Shown here: positions 42,617-52,138 of the stretch, in pieces | Layout of the letters: each line of letters opens with the position of its first letter | How positions within the stretch are numbered: the first letter of the stretch is position 1 | Source of the DNA: Parazoarcus communis | GTDB taxonomy: Bacteria > Pseudomonadota > Gammaproteobacteria > Burkholderiales > Rhodocyclaceae | Assembly (NCBI RefSeq): GCF_003111665.1 | Contig: NZ_CP022188.1 | Location: 620,001 to 684,000, forward strand | Length of the DNA: 64,000 bases | Reading direction: 5' to 3' | Notes under the pieces: model-generated | What the model was told of the DNA's origin: nothing | What the model saw: the letters and a program-made list of their open reading frames with translations, nothing else | Databases searched by the model: none | Made by a program: the position numbers and the translations under genes

Positions 42617-44428
42617 ATGAGACGCGCCTCCGCGACCGCACTCCCCGCCCCCGAAACCGGCGAACGCAGGGACTGGCAAACGATCAAAAATCTCATGCCC
42701 TTCATCTGGGCGTACAAGTACCGGGTGATCTTTGCCCTTTCGTGCCTGCTGGCAGCCAAGGGCGCCAACGTCACAGTTCCGATCACCTTCAAGCATCTGA
42801 TCGACGCACTGACACTGACCGATGGGCAGGCCCTCATCGTGGTTCCTGCAGCAGTGCTGCTGGCTTACGGCGTGCTGCGCTTTTCCACGTCGCTGTTCAC
42901 CGAGTTGCGGCAGATCGTGTTTGCACGGGTCACGCAGCAGGCTGTACGCGAGATCACCCTGCAACTGTTCCGTCATCTGCACGCCCTCAGCCTGCGCTTC
43001 CATCTCGAGCGCCAGACCGGCGGCCTCACCCGCGACATCGAACGCGGCACCCGCTCCATCAACTCCCTGATCAGCTACACCCTGTACTCGATTCTGCCCA
43101 CGCTAGTCGAAATCGGCCTCGTCATGGGCATCCTGCTGGTGGAGTACGACGCCGTGTTTGCGCTCATCACGCTGGCGACCCTGACGGCTTACATCATCTT
43201 CACGGTCAAGGTCACCAACTGGCGGACAGCGCTGCGGCGACAGGCCAATGAGCTCGACTCGGCCGCCAATGCGCGGGCCATCGACAGCCTGATCAACTAC
43301 GAAACGGTGAAGTACTTCAACAACGAAGCCTACGAGGCCGCCCGGTATGATCAGGAGCTCGCCAAATGGACGTCGGCGCAGATCACCAACCAGTATTCAC
43401 TTTCGGGACTCAATGTCGGGCAGGCCGCGATCATTGCGGTCGGGGTAACGGCGATGATGTGGCAGGCGGCGACCCGGGTCGCAAGCGGCGCAATGACCAT
43501 CGGCGACATCGTGCTGGTCAATGCCTTCATGATCCAGCTCTATATCCCGCTCAATTTCCTTGGAATGATGTATCGCGAGCTGCGTCAGGCACTCACCGAC
43601 ATCGAGCGCATGTTCGGGCTCATGCACGAGCACCAGGAGATCGCCGACGCGCCCGATGCACTCACCCTGCCGCCCGGGCCGGCGAGCGTGCGCTTTGAGC
43701 ACGTCGGCTTTGCCTACGATGCCAAGCGCCCCATCCTGCACGACCTCGATTTCGAAGTACCCGCCGGGCGCACGGTCGCCATCGTCGGACACTCGGGGTC
43801 AGGCAAATCGACGCTTGCGCGCCTGCTGTACCGCTTCTACGACGTGCAGTCGGGCGCCATCCGGGTCAACGGTCATGACCTGCGGCAGCTCACCCAGGAC
43901 AGCCTTCACGCGGCGATCGGGATCGTTCCGCAGGACACCGTGCTGTTCAACGACACCCTGTTCTACAACATCCAGTATGGCCGTCCGAGCGCCAGCCGCG
44001 AAGAGGTCGACGCCGCCGCGCGCGCCGCCCAGCTGACCGAATTCATCCAGCGCCTGCCCGACGGTTACGAAACACGCGTGGGCGAGCGCGGACTGAAGCT
44101 CTCGGGCGGCGAGAAGCAGCGCGTCGCCATCGCCCGCGCCCTGCTCAAGAATCCCGCGATCCTGATTTTCGACGAAGCCACATCAGCCCTCGACTCGAAA
44201 ACGGAAAAAGCCATTCAGGCGCAGATCGAACTGGCCGCGAGCGGCCGCACCGCACTGGTCATTGCACACCGGCTCTCGACCGTCATGAACGCCGACGAGA
44301 TCATCGTGCTTGATCAGGGCTGCATCGTGGAGCGCGGCAGGCATGGCGCACTGCTCGCACGTGCGGGTGCCTACGCGCAGATGTGGATGCTGCAACAGCA
44401 GGAGGAAGGCGAGCAGGCCGCAGACTGA
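42617..44428 (+). CDS. Atm1/ABCB7-like ABC exporter (half transporter)
   Basis: A 603-residue fused membrane and ATPase half-transporter that should act as a homodimer in the inner membrane. Six helices occupy about 30-320. The ATPase domain has Walker A GHSGSGKST, Q-loop VPQDTVLFND, signature LSGGEKQRVAIARALL, Walker B ILIFDEATSALD and switch H (IAHRLST). The N-terminus and LINYETVKYFNNE region resemble Atm1/HMT1-type exporters, which move glutathione conjugates or metal-thiol complexes. It lies 39 bp after the LysE gene. Confidence 0.85.
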   Translation: MRRASATALPAPETGERRDWQTIKNLMPFIWAYKYRVIFALSCLLAAKGANVTVPITFKHLIDALTLTDGQALIVVPAAVLLAYGVLRFSTSLFTELRQIVFARVTQQAVREITLQLFRHLHALSLRFHLERQTGGLTRDIERGTRSINSLISYTLYSILPTLVEIGLVMGILLVEYDAVFALITLATLTAYIIFTVKVTNWRTALRRQANELDSAANARAIDSLINYETVKYFNNEAYEAARYDQELAKWTSAQITNQYSLSGLNVGQAAIIAVGVTAMMWQAATRVASGAMTIGDIVLVNAFMIQLYIPLNFLGMMYRELRQALTDIERMFGLMHEHQEIADAPDALTLPPGPASVRFEHVGFAYDAKRPILHDLDFEVPAGRTVAIVGHSGSGKSTLARLLYRFYDVQSGAIRVNGHDLRQLTQDSLHAAIGIVPQDTVLFNDTLFYNIQYGRPSASREEVDAAARAAQLTEFIQRLPDGYETRVGERGLKLSGGEKQRVAIARALLKNPAILIFDEATSALDSKTEKAIQAQIELAASGRTALVIAHRLSTVMNADEIIVLDQGCIVERGRHGALLARAGAYAQMWMLQQQEEGEQAAD

Positions 44429-44434
44429 GTCAAC

Positions 44435-44461
44435 GAAAAACGGCGCCCCAACGGCGCCGTT
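44435..44461. terminator. Bidirectional terminator between ABC exporter and PEP-CTERM gene
   Basis: ACGGCGCC / GGCGCCGT with a five-base loop (44440-44460). On the minus strand it is followed by TTTTTCG, a good Rho-independent terminator for the PEP-CTERM gene; on the plus strand the tail is weaker. Confidence 0.8.
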
Positions 44462-44482
44462 CTGGATGATGCATTGCTCGGC

Positions 44483-45250
44483 TCAGCGCTCGGACTTGCG
44501 ACGGCGCATGCCGATCAAGCCCAGCACACCGAGCCCTGCCAGCGCGAGTGAGCCCGGCTCGGGAACCTTGTTGTCATGCGACGGCGGCTTCGCGCTCCCC
44601 CCAACACTGGCGACCTTCATGTAGTCGTAATAGTTGTTGCTGCCATACCCGACCGAGGTGCCGCTCACCGCGCCCGCACCGATTAGCCAGAAACTGGAAT
44701 AGGTCGCGCCGGGACTCAGCGTATAGCCTCCCTGACCGCTACCGCCATAGTTTCCGACCAGCGTCCATCCGCTGCCGAGCGACAGCAGATCGGAGTAACT
44801 CTTGCCCGTCAGGTCGCCGCTGAACGCAGTTGATCCGGTGTATGCAAGAACGAAGAAGTCAGAGCGCCTGCTATCGTTGTTGTATACCCAACCCAAGCCA
44901 ACGGAATCAAGCTGGACATCCGCGCCGAAATCCAGCAGCACGGATTCGAACTTGTCCTTATTGTCCATCGCATGATTCGGACTCGCAGACGACTCGCCAC
45001 TGTACTGAACGCCGACCCCATTCCAGCTCTCGATGTAGCCCTGAGCAAGCGCACTGCCCGAATTGGTGCCGCTCCAGCCTGTGACGGTGACAGACGGCCC
45101 CCCCACGGGATTACTCGTTTGCGAAGCGGAGCTCGTCTGGCTACAGGCAAAACTCCCGCAGCTCAAATCCCAGTTCCAGGCGGCCGACGCAGCCCCACTG
45201 AAGCCCGAAAGCCCCGACACAAGAAGCGCAACTGCAGTGTAATTTTTCAT
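44483..45250 (-). CDS. PEP-CTERM sorting-domain surface protein
   Basis: A 255-residue exported protein. A signal peptide at about 1-23 ends GFSGAASAA. The C-terminus has the exosortase sorting signal: VPEPGS at 229-234, a hydrophobic helix (LALAGLGVLGLIG) and a final basic cluster RRRKSER. The body is Ser/Gly-rich and contains two early cysteines, as in many beta-sandwich PEP-CTERM proteins, and is probably released or anchored with exopolysaccharide. A sigma-54 promoter lies just upstream. No exosortase gene is in the window. Confidence 0.9.
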   Translation of the reverse strand: MKNYTAVALLVSGLSGFSGAASAAWNWDLSCGSFACSQTSSASQTSNPVGGPSVTVTGWSGTNSGSALAQGYIESWNGVGVQYSGESSASPNHAMDNKDKFESVLLDFGADVQLDSVGLGWVYNNDSRRSDFFVLAYTGSTAFSGDLTGKSYSDLLSLGSGWTLVGNYGGSGQGGYTLSPGATYSSFWLIGAGAVSGTSVGYGSNNYYDYMKVASVGGSAKPPSHDNKVPEPGSLALAGLGVLGLIGMRRRKSER

Positions 45251-45280
45251 TTTGGGGTCCTCTACGTTTAGGCAATTTCG

Positions 45281-45297
45281 AGCAAAATTCGCGCCAG
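45281..45297 (-). promoter_or_regulatory. Sigma-54 promoter of the PEP-CTERM gene
   Basis: Minus strand TGGCGCG - AATT - TTGCT (45296-45281), matching the -24/-12 consensus TGGCACG-N4-TTGCW at every invariant base with exact spacing. Transcription would start near 45270, about 20 nt ahead of the ATG at 45250, with GAGG in between. PEP-CTERM systems often include the sigma-54 regulator pair PrsK/PrsR, so this fits. Confidence 0.8.
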
Positions 45298-45390
45298 AAC
45301 TCAGGTTCTTATATTTTTCAACAACTTAAATTCGCAACAAAACACAACAAAAGTGCCGATGTAAAATTTTTCGACATTTATTGCGTTTCC

Positions 45391-48198
45391 TTAGCGACTG
45401 ACCTTGCGCAGCAGTTCGCGCGCCTCCGGCTCACCGTCAAAGACCCGCCCATTTGCGAGGGCGGATTCGAGTTCCCGCCGTGCCTCTGCCTGCTTGCCTA
45501 TTTGTGCCAGCACGTAGCCGAGATGCCATTTGATATCTGCGCTGTCGGGCATGCGCAAGCGGGCCTCACGCAAATGAGGCAATGCCTCGTCGAAGCGCCT
45601 TTCCCGCGCGAGCGCCCAACCCAGCGTATCGCGTGCATTTCCGCTTTCCGGCGCACGGGCGACCGACTGCTCGGCCATCGAGATTGCAGCCGGGTCGCGC
45701 AACTCGATCAAGACATTGGCAAGATTGTTATAAACGCTGGCATCGGCACCGTCCTTCGCCACGAGCTTCATGTACTCGCTCTTCGCTGCGGGCCAGTCTC
45801 GCGCCTGCGCGTGGAGGTCGGCCAGCGCCCGTCTGGCCAGGTCGTCGTCCGGGTGCGTCTTGAGCCACTGCTTGAGCAGGGGGGCCCCGCCTTTCGGATC
45901 ACGCTGTGCGATGAAGACATTGACCTGCCGCAGCACGGACTCGGTCGAAGGTGTCAATGCAAATGCCTGCCGATACGCGTCTGCCGCCGCCTTGAAGTCC
46001 TTGCGCGCGAGGGCGATGTCGCCCGCCAGCAGGAGTCCCTTTGCGTTCGAAGGGTGTGCGGCGCGCAGCGCGGCGACCCGCTTTTCGGCTCCGTCGAAGT
46101 CCTTCGTCGCCAGGGCCGCCTCGGTCGCGAGGATCATCGCGCCAGCATCCTTCGCCCGCCCCTGAAGGGCCTTTTGTGCGCTGTAGGCTGCGCCGCCGAG
46201 GTCAGACGCTGCCAGCTGCAGATAGCCAACCCTGACCAGCGCAGCCGGATCGTATTCGGCCAGGCGCGTCATGTCCTTGAGCACCTGCTGCGCAGCCTTG
46301 AGCGCACCGACATCGATCTCGGTGCGCGCAAGCGCGTCAAGCACGGCCAGATCGTCTCGCTGCCGAACCGAGAGCGCACGAGCGGCATCCCGGGCGCCCA
46401 GCTTGTCACCCGTGGCCGAGCGCAGTTCGACTAAACCCAAGCCGATTTTCGCGTCACTGGGCTGCTCTGCTGCGGCCTTTTCGCTCCAGCGCAGCGCCTC
46501 ATCGAGTCGGCCCGCACGCCGCTCGAGCAAGGCTGATTCGTACATCGCAGTCGCATCGCGCCTGTTGGCACGCAGGATCTCGGCGTACACTTTCCTGGCT
46601 TCGGCGAAACGCCCCTCCTCAACATCGAGGCGCGCAAGATTCAGGCGTGCGGACATGAAACCCGCATCGTGCTGCAGGGCCGCCGTATAGGCGAGACGCG
46701 CGCCGGCAAGGTCTGCGCTCGCTCCTTTCACGACCCCCAGCAGGTTGAGCGCCGCCGGGTTGCGCGGAAGGGCGTCATTCAGACGCTGCGCAACGGTGAG
46801 CGCCATCTTGATGTCGCCTTGGCGCATGTACAGGTTCGCAAGCGGCATTGCGAGCGTAAGGTCACCGGGCGCCTTGTCGAACGCGGCCTGCAGATTGCCG
46901 GCCGCAGCGTCCGACTTGCCCTCACCCAACTGGCTGAAACCCAGGGATGCCTGCAAACCCGCATCGCTGCCACCGAGTGCAAGCGCGCGTTCGAGCGGGC
47001 CGGAAGCCTTGGAATACCGCTGCTGGCCGAGATAGGCCCGGCCAAGCAGGTGCAGCGCCTGGGGATCGTCCGGCTGCGCCCGCAGCACATGCTCCAGCAG
47101 GCTTATCGCGCGTGGATAATCAGCAGTATCGACATAAACGGCAGCAAGCAGCTTGCGCGCCCCCACATTGCGCGGATAGCGCGACGTCAGCACATCAAGG
47201 TACTTGCGTGCCTTTTCATACTGCCGCCCGGCGTGATGTGCCAGCGCACCGGTCATCAGCAGCTGCTCCTGGCCGGCAACCCATTCCGCTGGCAGCGCAT
47301 CGACCAGCCGTGCGACGTTTTCGAGATGCGAAGCCGCGGCCTGCGTATCACCTCGCCGGCCAGCAAGCAGCGCACGCAGATACGCTACACGGGGCTCCGC
47401 CGGCGCGAGCGCCGCGAGCGCGGTGAGATCCTTGTCGGCCTCCGGATCACGACCAAGATCGATCAGGATGCCGGCGCGCGCCACGCGCGCATCCAGGTAG
47501 TCGGGCTGCACCGCGATCGCCCGTTCGTAGTCGCTGAGTGCATCCGCCAGCTTTCCTGCCGCATGTGCAACCGAGGCACGCGCATTCAGCACTTCAGCGC
47601 TGCCCGGCGCCAGCTCGACTGCGCGACTTGCCATGTCCCGGGCAGCCGCCTCCTTTCCCGCAGCGAGCAGAACCGGCACTTCGGCCACCAGCGGCATGAC
47701 CGAAGCGGGGTCGATCGCACGTGCATCGGCGAAGGCGCTCGTGGCCTCGGCAGGCTTGCCCAGCGCAGCGTAGGCCTTGCCTCGCAGCACCAGCACTTCG
47801 AGTCGCGTCGCAGCAGGCAGGCCGTCTGCGGGAATGGCGTCGATCAGCGCCTGAGGCCTGCCCTGCATCAGATAGATCCGTCCCAGCGGCACCGCCACTT
47901 CCGCACGATTCACTCCCAGTTTCAGCGCTTCGCGAAACGCCACCTCGGCCGGCCCCACGTCGCCATCTGCGAGATAGGCTTTGGCCAGCAGCAGATGCGC
48001 AGCGAGCATGTTTCGATCCTGCTGCAACGCGTTCTTGAGCTGAATGATCGCGCCCGGCAGATCCTGTTTGCTGAAACGGGACAGACCGTCCTCGTAGTAC
48101 CGGCTCGCCTCGACCGTGTCCGCCTGAACCGGAAGCGCCAACGCCAGAAGCAGCGGCAAAGCCGCAATTCGAATGGAACGGGAAAATCGGCTGTTCAT
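45391..48198 (-). CDS. prsT: PrsT-like TPR-repeat protein of the PEP-CTERM system
   Basis: A 935-residue periplasmic TPR protein, from the ATG at 48198 (MNSRFSRSIRIAALPLLLA). The frame runs 72 codons further upstream, but that part looks non-coding. A signal peptide ends near PVQADT, then many 34-residue TPR units fill the rest (for example AHLLLAKAYLADGDVGPAEV and GNARDTLGWALARERRFDEA). Length and composition match the PEP-CTERM-system TPR family called PrsT. Known members are usually lipoproteins; this one has no lipobox cysteine. It probably scaffolds polysaccharide export or sorting. The PEP-CTERM gene lies 140 bp downstream in the same direction. Confidence 0.8.
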   Translation of the reverse strand: MNSRFSRSIRIAALPLLLALALPVQADTVEASRYYEDGLSRFSKQDLPGAIIQLKNALQQDRNMLAAHLLLAKAYLADGDVGPAEVAFREALKLGVNRAEVAVPLGRIYLMQGRPQALIDAIPADGLPAATRLEVLVLRGKAYAALGKPAEATSAFADARAIDPASVMPLVAEVPVLLAAGKEAAARDMASRAVELAPGSAEVLNARASVAHAAGKLADALSDYERAIAVQPDYLDARVARAGILIDLGRDPEADKDLTALAALAPAEPRVAYLRALLAGRRGDTQAAASHLENVARLVDALPAEWVAGQEQLLMTGALAHHAGRQYEKARKYLDVLTSRYPRNVGARKLLAAVYVDTADYPRAISLLEHVLRAQPDDPQALHLLGRAYLGQQRYSKASGPLERALALGGSDAGLQASLGFSQLGEGKSDAAAGNLQAAFDKAPGDLTLAMPLANLYMRQGDIKMALTVAQRLNDALPRNPAALNLLGVVKGASADLAGARLAYTAALQHDAGFMSARLNLARLDVEEGRFAEARKVYAEILRANRRDATAMYESALLERRAGRLDEALRWSEKAAAEQPSDAKIGLGLVELRSATGDKLGARDAARALSVRQRDDLAVLDALARTEIDVGALKAAQQVLKDMTRLAEYDPAALVRVGYLQLAASDLGGAAYSAQKALQGRAKDAGAMILATEAALATKDFDGAEKRVAALRAAHPSNAKGLLLAGDIALARKDFKAAADAYRQAFALTPSTESVLRQVNVFIAQRDPKGGAPLLKQWLKTHPDDDLARRALADLHAQARDWPAAKSEYMKLVAKDGADASVYNNLANVLIELRDPAAISMAEQSVARAPESGNARDTLGWALARERRFDEALPHLREARLRMPDSADIKWHLGYVLAQIGKQAEARRELESALANGRVFDGEPEARELLRKVSR

Positions 48199-48468
48199 GA
48201 CTCGCAGGGCATCCGGAGTAAGGTGATCAGATACGTAATGTATGCAGAAAGCGCTAAAAAAGCCGTTAAATCCTCCCTCTGGCGCAGCAATTCCGCATTC
48301 AGCCAAGTGCCGCGGCACAAGAAACGACACCAACGTCATACTCCGCAATGCTGCCAGCTTTGATGCGCGCCCCCCCTGAGATGCGTTTCCGCACAGCGCA
48401 GCCCCCCGACACACAGCGGGCTTGCATTACACTGCAAGGCACACCAACGACAAAGTCGCAGCACATTC
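48199..48468. other. Divergent intergenic region prsT / antiporter
   Basis: 270 bp without a gene. It holds a perfect dyad GTGCCGCGGCAC near 48308-48320 and CTTGCA-N6-TGCAAG (about 48421-48438) overlapping a possible -10 box TACACT for the antiporter. No sigma-54 site with correct spacing was found for prsT. Confidence 0.4.
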
Positions 48469-50208
48469 ATGGAAGCACACGCCGCCTTCCCGTTCCTGAA
48501 GGAGACCATCCTCTTTCTCGCCTTGTCGGGAATCCTGATTCCGCTCCTGGCGCGGCTGCGCATCAATCCGGTACTCGGCTTTCTGGCCGTAGGGACACTC
48601 CTTGGCCCTTACGGACTGGCGAGTTTCAGCGAAAGTGCGCCCTGGCTGAGTTACGTCACCTTTTCGCGCCAGGACGACGTCGAGACCCTTGCCGAACTCG
48701 GGGTGATCTTCCTCATGTTCATGATCGGACTCGAGATGTCGATCGATCGCCTGTGGTCGATGCGCAAGCTGGTGTTCGGTCTTGGCAGCCTTCAGGTCGG
48801 GCTCACTGCGCTCGTGATCGTCGTTGTGGCAGCCTGGTTCGAACATGGCACCGAAGCCTCGGTCGTGCTCGGTCTCGCGCTGGCCTTCTCGTCAACCGCC
48901 ATCGTGATGCAGTTGCTGATCCAGCGCCGCGAACTGGGCACGCCACTCGGACAGGCGGCCTTTGCCATCCTGCTGCTGCAGGATCTGGCCGTGGTGCCGC
49001 TGCTTGTCCTGATCAGCATCCTTGGCGCCAACGACGGCGGCGGCAGTTTCGGCGTGCTGCTCGGGACCGCTGCGGTCAAGGGGCTGGTAACGGTCGGGGT
49101 GATCTATCTTGTCGGACGCCGGGTCGTGCGCCCGGTATTCCATCAGATTGCGGCAAACCGCCAGCCTGACACCTTCATGGCGCTCACCCTGCTGTCCACC
49201 CTGGGCGTTGCAGCGCTCACCTGGGCCGCAGGACTGTCGATGGCACTGGGCGCGCTGCTGGCGGGCCTGATCATTGCAGAAACCGAGTTCAGGCACGAGG
49301 TCGAGGTCACCATCGAGCCCTTCAAGGGCCTGCTGATGGGCCTCTTCTTCCTCTCGGTCGGCATGGGCATCGACCTCCGCGCGCTGGTCGCGGAGCCGCT
49401 GTGGACGCCACTGTCCGTGGTCGGACTGATCCTGATCAAGGGCGCCATCATCTTCTTTCTGCTGCGCGCGTTCGGTCTCACCTGGGGACGTGCGGCCGAG
49501 GGCGGACTGCTGCTCGGTCAGGGCAGCGAGTTCGCCTTCATCGTGATCGGACTGGCGCTGTCCTTCAACGTCCTGCCGCGCGACACAGGGCAGTTCATGC
49601 TTCTCGTGGTCGGCCTGAGCATGCTTGCAGCCCCGCTCGTGGCTCGCCTCGGGAGCATGATCGGCGCCCATTTCGAGCGCCGTCAGGTTCAGCGCGAAAC
49701 GCTCGATACCGACGAATTCGGTGAGATGCGCGGCCACGTCATCATCGCCGGCTATGGTCGCGTCGGGCAGATGGTCGGGCAACTGCTGGCTGAACAGGGC
49801 GTGCCGCACCTGGCCATCGAGAGCGATGCCAAACTCGTCGCACGGCAACGCAAGGATGGCGTGCCTGTCATCTACGGCGACGCCAGCCGGCCCGAACTGC
49901 TGCGCCGCCTGCGCCTGGACCGGGCGCAGGCGGTGGTGCTGACGATGGACCATGTCGCCGCCGCCATCCATGCGGTCAAGGGCGTACGCCAGACCATGCC
50001 GCACATCCGCATCATCGCCCGTGCGCGCGACGAAAAACATGCACTGGCCCTGCGCGAGGCAGGCGCCAGCTCGGTGGTGCCGGAAACGCTGGAGTCGAGC
50101 CTCAAGCTCGCAGGGTCGGTACTCGAAACGCTTGGCGTGCCCTCCGATGCCGCCGCCCGCCTGCTTGAGCAGGAACGCGAACGTCGCATCATCGCGTTCC
50201 GGGACTGA
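48469..50208 (+). CDS. KefB/YbaL-type cation:proton antiporter with RCK domain
   Basis: A 579-residue CPA2 transporter. An N-terminal Na+/H+ exchanger domain with about 12 helices spans 1-390, with ELGVIFLMFMIGLEMSIDRL and the conserved LLQDLAVVPL. An RCK/TrkA-N Rossmann domain follows (HVIIAGYGRVGQMVGQLLAE) at about 417-535. It likely exchanges K+ for protons and is gated by nucleotide. Glutathione-gated KefB/C also have this layout, but no KefF/G ancillary gene is nearby, so YbaL-like is equally possible. Confidence 0.88.
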   Translation: MEAHAAFPFLKETILFLALSGILIPLLARLRINPVLGFLAVGTLLGPYGLASFSESAPWLSYVTFSRQDDVETLAELGVIFLMFMIGLEMSIDRLWSMRKLVFGLGSLQVGLTALVIVVVAAWFEHGTEASVVLGLALAFSSTAIVMQLLIQRRELGTPLGQAAFAILLLQDLAVVPLLVLISILGANDGGGSFGVLLGTAAVKGLVTVGVIYLVGRRVVRPVFHQIAANRQPDTFMALTLLSTLGVAALTWAAGLSMALGALLAGLIIAETEFRHEVEVTIEPFKGLLMGLFFLSVGMGIDLRALVAEPLWTPLSVVGLILIKGAIIFFLLRAFGLTWGRAAEGGLLLGQGSEFAFIVIGLALSFNVLPRDTGQFMLLVVGLSMLAAPLVARLGSMIGAHFERRQVQRETLDTDEFGEMRGHVIIAGYGRVGQMVGQLLAEQGVPHLAIESDAKLVARQRKDGVPVIYGDASRPELLRRLRLDRAQAVVLTMDHVAAAIHAVKGVRQTMPHIRIIARARDEKHALALREAGASSVVPETLESSLKLAGSVLETLGVPSDAAARLLEQERERRIIAFRD

Positions 50209-50276
50209 GCAGGGCGCACTTCGAGCTTCGTCCGCGAGCGGCTACACTGCAGACCTACCCGAACCGACCCGATCGC

Positions 50277-51167
50277 ATGAACCGCTTCTTCCGGCTTGCC
50301 CTCCTGCTGGGCCCGCTTCTCGTCGCTACGGCATCCCTTGCGGCGCCCGGCACGCTCGACCGCATTCAGGCCGAAGGCGTCATTCACCTTGGCTACCGTG
50401 CATCCTCCGCGCCATTCTCCTACCTCGACGCAAACGGCAAGGTGCAGGGCTACTCGCACGAATTTGCGCTTCGAATCGTGGAAGCGGTGCGGCGCCATCT
50501 CGGACTGAAGAAGATCGAAATAAGGCTGGTGCCGATCACCTCGCAGAATCGCTTCCTGCTGGTCGACAGCGGGCGCATTGACCTAGAGTGCGGCTCGACG
50601 ACGCACAATCGAGACCGCGAGCGCCTTGCGACGTTTTCCAACACCCTGTTCATCGCTGGCACCCGGCTCCTGACCCGCAGCAACAGCAAGATTAACGATT
50701 TCGATGACCTGGGCGGCCAGCGTGTGGTGACCACCGCCGGCACAACGTCGGACCAGTTGCTGTATCGGCTCAATGCCGAACGCGAGACCGCAATGACGAT
50801 ACTGTCGGCACGCGACCACGATGACGCTTTCGCCACCCTGGAGGCAGGACGCGCGAGCGCCTACATGATGGACGATGCGCTCCTGTACGGTGCCCGTGCC
50901 AAGGCGGCAAGGCCCGCAGACTGGCACGTCACCGGCAAACCGAAATCCTTCGAGGCCTACGCCTGCATGCTCAAAAAGGGCGATCTCGCCTTCAAGCGTG
51001 TCGTCGATGAGGCAATCATCGCGAGCATGCGCAGTGGCGAAGCTGAAAGACTCTATGCGCAATGGTTTACACAACCCATCCCCGCGCACGGCCTGAACCT
51101 TGAATTTCCGCTGTCCGATGCCATGCGGGCGCTGTTCAGAAACCCCAACGACGAACCACTCGAATGA
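50277..51167 (+). CDS. Periplasmic glutamate/aspartate-type binding protein
   Basis: A 296-residue family-3 solute-binding protein similar to GltI. A signal peptide ends near ATASLAA, then GVIHLGYRASSAPFSYLDANG opens the mature fold, and CGSTTHNRDRERLATFSNTL is typical of acidic amino-acid binders. No permease or ATPase is adjacent. The stop overlaps the asparaginase ATG (ATGA), so the two are coupled, pointing to asparagine/aspartate use. Confidence 0.85.
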   Translation: MNRFFRLALLLGPLLVATASLAAPGTLDRIQAEGVIHLGYRASSAPFSYLDANGKVQGYSHEFALRIVEAVRRHLGLKKIEIRLVPITSQNRFLLVDSGRIDLECGSTTHNRDRERLATFSNTLFIAGTRLLTRSNSKINDFDDLGGQRVVTTAGTTSDQLLYRLNAERETAMTILSARDHDDAFATLEAGRASAYMMDDALLYGARAKAARPADWHVTGKPKSFEAYACMLKKGDLAFKRVVDEAIIASMRSGEAERLYAQWFTQPIPAHGLNLEFPLSDAMRALFRNPNDEPLE

Positions 51168-52138
51168 ATCGCAAGCCCAGCATTGCACTGATCGCCACCG
51201 GTGGCACGATCGCAGGCGCAGCGGCGTCAGCAAGCGATACCACGGGTTATGCGGCCGGCGCGATCAAGGTCGCGGCGCTGCTCGAAGCCGTTCCCGGCCT
51301 CGAAGCGATCGCAGACATCCAGCCTGAAACGCTGTTCGCGCTCGACAGCAAGGACATGACCCCCGCGCACTGGCTCGCCCTGGCGCGGCGGGTGCAAAGT
51401 CTCGCCGAGCAGAGCGACATCGACGGCATCGTCATCACCCACGGCACCGACACGCTGGAGGAAACTGCCTTCTTCCTCCATCTGACGCTCAGCACGGACA
51501 AGCCGGTGGTTCTGACCGCCGCCATGCGTCCGGCCACCGCACTCTCTGCGGACGGACCGATGAATCTCTTCTCTGCGGTCAGCGTGGCCGGATCTGCCGG
51601 CTTTCGCGGCCTCGGCACCCTGGTCGCCGTCAACGACCGCGTCTTCGCCGCGCGCGAGGTGAGCAAGTGGCACACGCGGGCCGTGGAAGGCGTCGGCTGT
51701 CCCGAAACCGGTGCGCTGGGCTGGGCCAACCCGCCGCGTCTGAGCCGCCCATCCGCTGACTTCGACCGCGGCGTGCTGCCCCTGGCAGCCGTCGATGCTG
51801 CGCGTTGGCCGCTCGCGGTGGAAGTCTTCTACCTCACGGCCGGCGCCTCGCCCATGCTCCTCGACGCCGCGGTCGACGCCGGGCTGCGCGGTGCCGTGCT
51901 GGCCTGTGCAGGCCACGGCAGCCTGCCCGACAGCTGGCTGCCGGCCGTCGAACGCGCGATCGCGAGCGGCTGCGCAGTGGTTCGCGCCAGCCGGGTTGCA
52001 CAGGGGAGCGTCGGCGCGGGGCATGGCCCTGCGGGCCTGCTCCACGCGGGCACCCTGTCGCCCTCGAAAGCACGTGTCGCGCTGATGCTCTGTCTGGCGA
52101 GCGCGGCAGCGGAGCGCTTCGGGGAGATCGCCTCCTAG
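51164..52138 (+). CDS. L-asparaginase
   Basis: A 324-residue asparaginase hydrolysing asparagine to aspartate and ammonia. The first catalytic threonine is T15 in ATGGTIAG. A tyrosine (Y29) sits at the usual position, and the second catalytic Thr-Asp pair is in ITHGTDTLEET. It is closer to the type II enzymes, but no signal peptide is present, so it should be cytoplasmic. It overlaps the binding protein by ATGA and converges with cysB, sharing four bases at the stops. Confidence 0.93.
   Translation: MNRKPSIALIATGGTIAGAAASASDTTGYAAGAIKVAALLEAVPGLEAIADIQPETLFALDSKDMTPAHWLALARRVQSLAEQSDIDGIVITHGTDTLEETAFFLHLTLSTDKPVVLTAAMRPATALSADGPMNLFSAVSVAGSAGFRGLGTLVAVNDRVFAAREVSKWHTRAVEGVGCPETGALGWANPPRLSRPSADFDRGVLPLAAVDAARWPLAVEVFYLTAGASPMLLDAAVDAGLRGAVLACAGHGSLPDSWLPAVERAIASGCAVVRASRVAQGSVGAGHGPAGLLHAGTLSPSKARVALMLCLASAAAERFGEIAS

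Noticed and set aside
48199..48414. 72-codon extension of the TPR protein
   Set aside because: It places non-signal sequence before an obvious signal peptide at 48198.
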